From Lachnospiraceae bacterium (GTDB lineage Bacteria; Bacillota; Clostridia; Lachnospirales; Lachnospiraceae): 12,236 nt of DNA. The position numbers and the translations under genes were made by a program. Positions 8,463 through 12,236 of the stretch are shown here, piece after piece. Location of the stretch: assembly GCA_017463035.1 (NCBI GenBank), contig JAFTPY010000344.1:1-12236 (forward strand). The letters run 5' to 3'. Each line of letters begins with the position of its first letter. The first letter of the stretch is position 1. The notes under the pieces were generated by a model that made no database searches, was not told where the DNA came from, and saw nothing but the letters and a program-made list of their open reading frames with translations.

Positions 8463-8692
8463 ACTATCCCGGAATGCCGTTTCCTGTATTTTGACTCCTA
8501 GCCCAAGCTAGGTGGGTAACCGCACACAGGCTTTTGCAGTCCACTCATACGGAGGCATTGCAGCTACCTGTAAATATAGGAATCCCGTTTAAAGTAATGT
8601 AGGTTCAAAATAACAGGGAGTGTCGAACATCCTAGGATAGTTGACTTCCTATGTAAGTTCAAAGAAGGCTCTCGCCCTTCGTTCTTTTGTAC
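8455..8692 (-). ncRNA. Structured noncoding RNA, family unresolved (raiA-motif RNA favoured; 6S/SsrS RNA the alternative)
   Basis: No plausible reading frame covers this stretch, yet it has its own strong promoter and dense base pairing. Paired segments (plus-strand coordinates, RNA on the minus strand) are: 8462-8469 with 8635-8642 (8 pairs, closing stem); 8483-8494 with 8605-8617 (12 pairs, one bulge); 8497-8502 with 8507-8512 (6 pairs, 4-base loop); and 8512-8515 plus 8519-8523 with 8536-8544 (about 9 pairs with one wobble and a UUA-type bulge). A further 5-pair hairpin (GAAGG/CCTTC, near 8665-8682) lies close to the 5' end. Several branched helices inside a closing stem fit a complex motif such as raiA better than the rod-with-bubble fold of 6S RNA. 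Conserved-looking unpaired runs such as TTTGAACCTACAT also point to a real family. The transcript probably continues to about 8313 through the repeat tail, about 380 nt in total. Existence is well supported; the family name is inference. Confidence 0.65.
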
Positions 8693-8698
8693 ACTCTC

Positions 8699-8727
8699 AT
8701 TATATCAAATCCCCGTCCGAATTACAA
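8699..8727 (-). promoter_or_regulatory. Strong sigma-A promoter of the minus-strand noncoding RNA
   Basis: On the minus strand TTGTAA (8722-8727) is separated by exactly 17 bases from a perfect TATAAT (8699-8704). The bases just before the -10 box give TGATATAAT, an extended -10. This is the best promoter match in the window. It places the RNA start at about G8692, right at the edge of the structured region, and no open frame of useful length with a ribosome-binding site follows. Confidence 0.82.
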
Positions 8728-8808
8728 GTAAAAAGTATCTTATTTTTGTGCCTTTATTTGGTTTTTTTTGTGCGGATTGCCATTTTCGTGTTTTTTTTAT
8801 TTTCCCTC

Positions 8809-8837
8809 TTTTCTTTTTCGGTATTATGGTATACAAT
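8809..8837 (+). promoter_or_regulatory. Probable carB promoter
   Basis: The plus strand has TGGTATACAAT at 8827-8837. It can be read as an extended -10 (TG-G-TATACA) or as TACAAT (8832-8837) with a weak TTTTCT -35 box 17 bases upstream (8809-8814). Transcription would start near 8843, giving a leader of about 35 bases. That is too short for a PyrR-type attenuator, riboswitch or T-box, and I see none. The preceding stretch (about 8730-8826) is strongly T-rich on the plus strand and contains no other feature I can support. Confidence 0.5.
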
Positions 8838-8878
8838 AAAGGGAAAAAGGAATTTAGAACATATAGGAGGGCACATCC

Positions 8879-11800
8879 ATGCCAAAGCGAACAGATATCA
8901 ACAAAGTCCTCATCATCGGTTCCGGTCCGATTATTATCGGACAGGCTTGTGAATTCGACTATTCCGGAACACAGGCTTGTAAGGCGCTGAAGAAACTCGG
9001 TTACGAAATCGTCCTGGTAAACTCCAACCCGGCTACCATTATGACCGACCCGGAGACCACAGACGTTACTTACATCGAGCCGTTAAACGTAGAGCGTTTG
9101 GAGCAGATTATTGCAAAGGAACGTCCGGATGCTCTTTTACCGAACCTGGGCGGTCAGTCCGGTCTGAACCTTTGTTCCGAGCTTGCAAACGCAGGTATCT
9201 TAGACAAGTACAATGTTCAGGTTATCGGTGTACAGGTTGACGCCATCGAGCGCGGTGAAGACCGTATCGAGTTTAAGAAGTCCATGGATGCTTTAGGCAT
9301 CGAAATGGCACGCAGTGAGGTTGCTTACAGTGTTGACGAAGCACTGGAAATCGCAGACAAATTAGGATATCCTGTTGTACTCCGTCCGGCATACACCATG
9401 GGCGGTGCAGGCGGTGGCCTCGTTTATAATAAGGAAGAGTTAAAGACCGTATGTGCAAGAGGCTTACAGGCCAGCTTAGTAGGACAGGTTCTTGTAGAAG
9501 AATCCATCCTCGGCTGGGAAGAGCTTGAGGTTGAGGTTGTACGTGACGCAGACAACAACATGATTACCGTTTGCTTCATCGAGAACATCGACCCGTTAGG
9601 CGTACACACCGGTGACTCCTTCTGTTCCGCTCCGATGCTGACCATTTCCAAGGAATGTCAGGCACGCTTAAAGGAGCAGGCATTTAAAATTGTTGAGTCC
9701 GTTGAGGTTATCGGCGGCACCAACGTTCAGTTCGCACACGATCCGGTTTCCGACCGTATCATCGTTATTGAGATTAACCCGAGAACCTCCCGTTCTTCCG
9801 CACTTGCTTCCAAGGCAACCGGTTTCCCGATTGCACTTGTATCCGCAATGCTGGCGGCAGGTCTCACCTTAAAGGATATTCCGTGCGGCAAGTACGGTAC
9901 CCTTGACAAGTACGAGCCGGACGGTGATTACATCGTAATCAAGTTCGCACGTTGGGCTTTCGAAAAGTTCAAGGGTGTTCAGGATAAGCTCGGTACTCAG
10001 ATGCGCGCCGTAGGTGAAGTTATGAGTATCGGTAAGACCTACAAGGAAGCATTCCAGAAGGCCATCCGCAGCCTTGAAACCGGTCGTTACGGTCTCGGTC
10101 ATGCAAAGGACTTCGATACCAAGACCAAGGAAGAGCTTCTCCAGATGTTAATTACCGCATCCAGTGAGCGTCATTTCATTATGTACGAAGCACTTCGTAA
10201 GGGCGCTACCGTGGATGAGATTCACGAGATTACCAAGGTGAAGCACTACTTTATCGAGCAGATGAAGGAGCTTGTTGAGGAAGAAGAAGCTTTGGCAGCA
10301 AACAAGGGCAGCCTTCCGGCAGACGACGCTCTCATCTCCGCTAAGAAGAACGGCTTCTCCGACAAGTATTTGAGCCAGATTTTAGGCGTATCCGAGGACT
10401 CTGTCCGCGAGCGCCGTATCGCCCTGGGCGTGGAGGAAGCTTGGGAAGGTGTTCACGTAAGCGGCACCGAGAACAGTGCTTACTACTACTCCACCTACAA
10501 CGCAGAGGACAAGAATCCGATTAACACCGACAAGAAGAAGGTTATGATTCTCGGCGGCGGCCCGAACCGTATCGGTCAGGGTATCGAATTCGACTACTGC
10601 TGCGTACATGCTGCTTTGGCATTAAAGAAGCTCGGTTTCGAGACCATTATCGTTAACTGTAACCCGGAAACCGTTTCCACCGACTACGATACCTCCGATA
10701 AGCTCTACTTCGAGCCGCTTACCTTAGAGGACGTACTCAGTATTTATAAGAAGGAACAGCCGGTTGGTGTCATTGCACAGTTCGGCGGTCAGACTCCGCT
10801 GAACTTAGCAGCTGACCTGGAAAAGAACGGCGTTAAGATTCTCGGTACCTCTCCTTCCGTTATCGATTTAGCTGAGGACCGTGACCTGTTCCGTGAAATG
10901 ATGGATAAGCTTGAGATTCCGATGCCTGAGTCCGGTATGGCTACTACTGTTGAGGAAGCTCTTGAGATTGCTCATAAAATCGGTTACCCGGCAATGGTTC
11001 GTCCGTCCTACGTATTAGGCGGTCGCGGCATGGAAGTGGTTTACGACGACGAAGCAATGACCAGTTACATGAATGCTGCGGTAGGCGTAACTCCGGATCG
11101 TCCGATTTTGATTGACCGTTTCTTAAATCACGCTTTAGAGTGTGAGGCAGACGCAATCAGCGACGGTACCCACGCTTTCGTTCCGGCTGTTATGGAGCAT
11201 ATCGAGCTGGCAGGTGTTCACTCCGGTGACTCCGCTTGTATCATTCCGTCCGTACACATTTCCGAAGAGAATGTAAAGACCATCAAAGAATATACCAAGA
11301 AGATTGCAGAGGAAATGCACGTTAAGGGTCTTATGAACATGCAGTACGCAATCGAGAACGGCAAGGTTTACGTGCTGGAAGCAAATCCGCGTGCATCCCG
11401 TACCGTTCCGCTTGTTTCCAAGGTTTGCAACATCCGCATGGTACCGATTGCAACCGATATTATTACATCCGAGCTGACCGGTCGTCCGTCTCCGGTGGCT
11501 GACCTTAAGGAACAGGATATCCCGTACTACGGTGTAAAGGAAGCTGTCTTCCCGTTCAACATGTTCCCGGAGGTTGACCCGATTCTCGGACCGGAAATGC
11601 GTTCCACCGGTGAAGTTTTAGGACTTGCTCCTTCCTACGGTGAAGCCTTCTACAAGGCACAGGAAGCTACCCAGTCCAAGCTCCCGCTGAGCGGCACGGT
11701 TCTCATCTCCGTGAATCGCAAGGACAAGGTAGACATCGTTGAAGTAGCGCAGATGTTCTCCAACAACGGCTTCAAGATTCTTGCAACCGGCAATACTCAC

Positions 11801-12103
11801 AAGGTTATCACCGAGGCAGGCATTGAAGCAGAGCTTGTAAAGAAGCTTTCCGAGGGTCGTCCGAACATCCTTGACATGATTACCAACGGCGACATTGATT
11901 TAATCATCAACTCTCCGGCAGGCAAGGATAGCGTAAACGACGACAGCTACCTGCGTAAGGCAGCCATCAAGGGCAAGATTCCGTACATGACCACCGCTGC
12001 TGCGGCAAGAGCTACCGCAAAGGGTATCCAGTCCGTACGTAAGCACGGTAACCGTGAGATTAAGTCCTTGCATCAGTTACACAGCGAGATTAAGGATATG
12101 TAA
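8879..12103 (+). CDS. carB: Carbamoyl phosphate synthetase large (ammonia) subunit, complete
   Basis: CarB makes carbamoyl phosphate from bicarbonate, two ATP and ammonia for arginine and pyrimidine synthesis; the ammonia is channelled from glutamine by the small subunit CarA. The 1074 residues match the E. coli length (1073). The N-terminal carboxyphosphate half (about 1-400) opens with KVLIIGSGPIIIGQACEFDYSG and has the metal-binding EINPRTSR (E298, N300). An oligomerisation region (about 400-550) follows. The carbamoyl-phosphate half opens with KVMILGGGPNRIGQGIEFDYC (from about 554) and has LEANPRASR (E834, N836). From about 934 lies the MGS-like allosteric domain (GTVLISV..ATGNTHKVI..EGRPN), where UMP and ornithine act in the E. 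coli enzyme. AGGAGG (8865-8870) 8 bases upstream fixes the start. The gene is a single-gene unit here, and carA is not in the window. Lysine is mostly AAG and proline mostly CCG, suggesting high expression. Confidence 0.98.
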   Translation: MPKRTDINKVLIIGSGPIIIGQACEFDYSGTQACKALKKLGYEIVLVNSNPATIMTDPETTDVTYIEPLNVERLEQIIAKERPDALLPNLGGQSGLNLCSELANAGILDKYNVQVIGVQVDAIERGEDRIEFKKSMDALGIEMARSEVAYSVDEALEIADKLGYPVVLRPAYTMGGAGGGLVYNKEELKTVCARGLQASLVGQVLVEESILGWEELEVEVVRDADNNMITVCFIENIDPLGVHTGDSFCSAPMLTISKECQARLKEQAFKIVESVEVIGGTNVQFAHDPVSDRIIVIEINPRTSRSSALASKATGFPIALVSAMLAAGLTLKDIPCGKYGTLDKYEPDGDYIVIKFARWAFEKFKGVQDKLGTQMRAVGEVMSIGKTYKEAFQKAIRSLETGRYGLGHAKDFDTKTKEELLQMLITASSERHFIMYEALRKGATVDEIHEITKVKHYFIEQMKELVEEEEALAANKGSLPADDALISAKKNGFSDKYLSQILGVSEDSVRERRIALGVEEAWEGVHVSGTENSAYYYSTYNAEDKNPINTDKKKVMILGGGPNRIGQGIEFDYCCVHAALALKKLGFETIIVNCNPETVSTDYDTSDKLYFEPLTLEDVLSIYKKEQPVGVIAQFGGQTPLNLAADLEKNGVKILGTSPSVIDLAEDRDLFREMMDKLEIPMPESGMATTVEEALEIAHKIGYPAMVRPSYVLGGRGMEVVYDDEAMTSYMNAAVGVTPDRPILIDRFLNHALECEADAISDGTHAFVPAVMEHIELAGVHSGDSACIIPSVHISEENVKTIKEYTKKIAEEMHVKGLMNMQYAIENGKVYVLEANPRASRTVPLVSKVCNIRMVPIATDIITSELTGRPSPVADLKEQDIPYYGVKEAVFPFNMFPEVDPILGPEMRSTGEVLGLAPSYGEAFYKAQEATQSKLPLSGTVLISVNRKDKVDIVEVAQMFSNNGFKILATGNTHKVITEAGIEAELVKKLSEGRPNILDMITNGDIDLIINSPAGKDSVNDDSYLRKAAIKGKIPYMTTAAAARATAKGIQSVRKHGNREIKSLHQLHSEIKDM

Positions 12104-12115
12104 GATATGAATTTG

Positions 12116-12152
12116 AAAGGCCATCGCACCAAGTGTGGGATGGCCTTTTTTT
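12116..12152 (+). terminator. Rho-independent terminator of carB
   Basis: The hairpin AAAGGCCATC (12116-12125) / GATGGCCTTT (12139-12148) is a 10-base stem. It extends after one G-G mismatch by CAC/GTG, with a 5-base loop. A run of seven Ts (12146-12152) overlaps and follows the stem. It begins 12 bases after the carB stop, so carB transcription should end here without reading into a further gene. Confidence 0.92.
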
Positions 12153-12169
12153 GCGTGTAGGCAAAGTGA

Positions 12170-12220
12170 GTATGCGAGCAAACTGCGAGAACTTGTTCTC
12201 AAGCAGTTGCGCAGTCATAC
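12170..12220. repeat. Long imperfect inverted repeat downstream of carB, possibly part of an intergenic repeat element
   Basis: The core pairs AACTGC (12181-12186) with GCAGTT (12203-12208) and GAGAA (12187-12191) with TTCTC (12196-12200), around a CTTG loop with a 2-base AA bulge. Outside the core, GTATG (12170-12174) pairs with CATAC (12216-12220), with GC/GC pairing between. There is no T-run, so it is not a standard terminator. Such GC-balanced palindromes between genes are often dispersed repeat elements in clostridial genomes, but the window ends at 12236 and I see no second copy in it. Confidence 0.5.
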
Positions 12221-12236
12221 GAGCGCGCCCACGACT

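Noticed and set aside
8292..8501. Plus-strand 69-codon frame after the terminator
   Set aside because: It runs through the terminator hairpin and the repeat array, has no ribosome-binding site, and shows no recognisable features.
8455..8692. tmRNA, RNase P RNA or SRP RNA
   Set aside because: I see no CCA-ending acceptor arm or tag-peptide frame, no RNase P conserved core, and no SRP GGAA tetraloop helix.

Overview
The window looks like chromosomal DNA from a low-to-medium GC clostridial Firmicute, most likely a Lachnospiraceae-type gut anaerobe. The evidence is the AddAB (not RecBCD) recombination nuclease, strong AGGAGG ribosome-binding sites, sigma-A promoters with TATAAT-like boxes, and U-tailed hairpin terminators. 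I see no transposase, integrase, phage gene, CRISPR array, tRNA or rRNA. The protein-coding content is housekeeping, and the unusual material lies in the roughly 600-base gap before carB.

Layout. Positions 1-551 (minus) hold the N-terminal part of a cysteine synthase that runs off the left edge. It has its own promoter and a candidate operator in the short gap after addA. Positions 637-7756 (minus) hold addB then addA, which overlap by 8 bases (4382-4389) and form one translationally coupled unit encoding the double-strand-break helicase-nuclease. After a 72-base divergent gap, 7829-8281 (plus) encodes a small membrane-anchored protein with a diverged FMN-binding-like outer domain. It ends at a hairpin terminator (8316-8340) that can work in both directions.

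Positions 8282-8878 hold no protein gene. A strong minus-strand promoter (TTGTAA-17-TATAAT) drives a highly structured RNA of about 230 nt. Its 3' tail of about 120 nt is made of phased TACAAAAG-like repeats and runs into the shared terminator. I believe this is a conserved noncoding RNA. Its multi-branched fold suggests a raiA-motif-type RNA, and 6S (SsrS) RNA is the main alternative; I cannot settle the family from sequence alone. Next comes a T-rich stretch with the carB promoter.

Positions 8879-12103 (plus) encode the complete large subunit of carbamoyl phosphate synthetase, with a clean terminator straight after the stop. Its partner carA is not in the window. The last 70 bases contain a long imperfect inverted repeat at the window edge.

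Functionally these are separate transcription units: cysteine biosynthesis, recombinational repair, an unknown membrane protein, a small RNA, and carbamoyl phosphate supply for arginine and pyrimidines. Nothing suggests they form one pathway.
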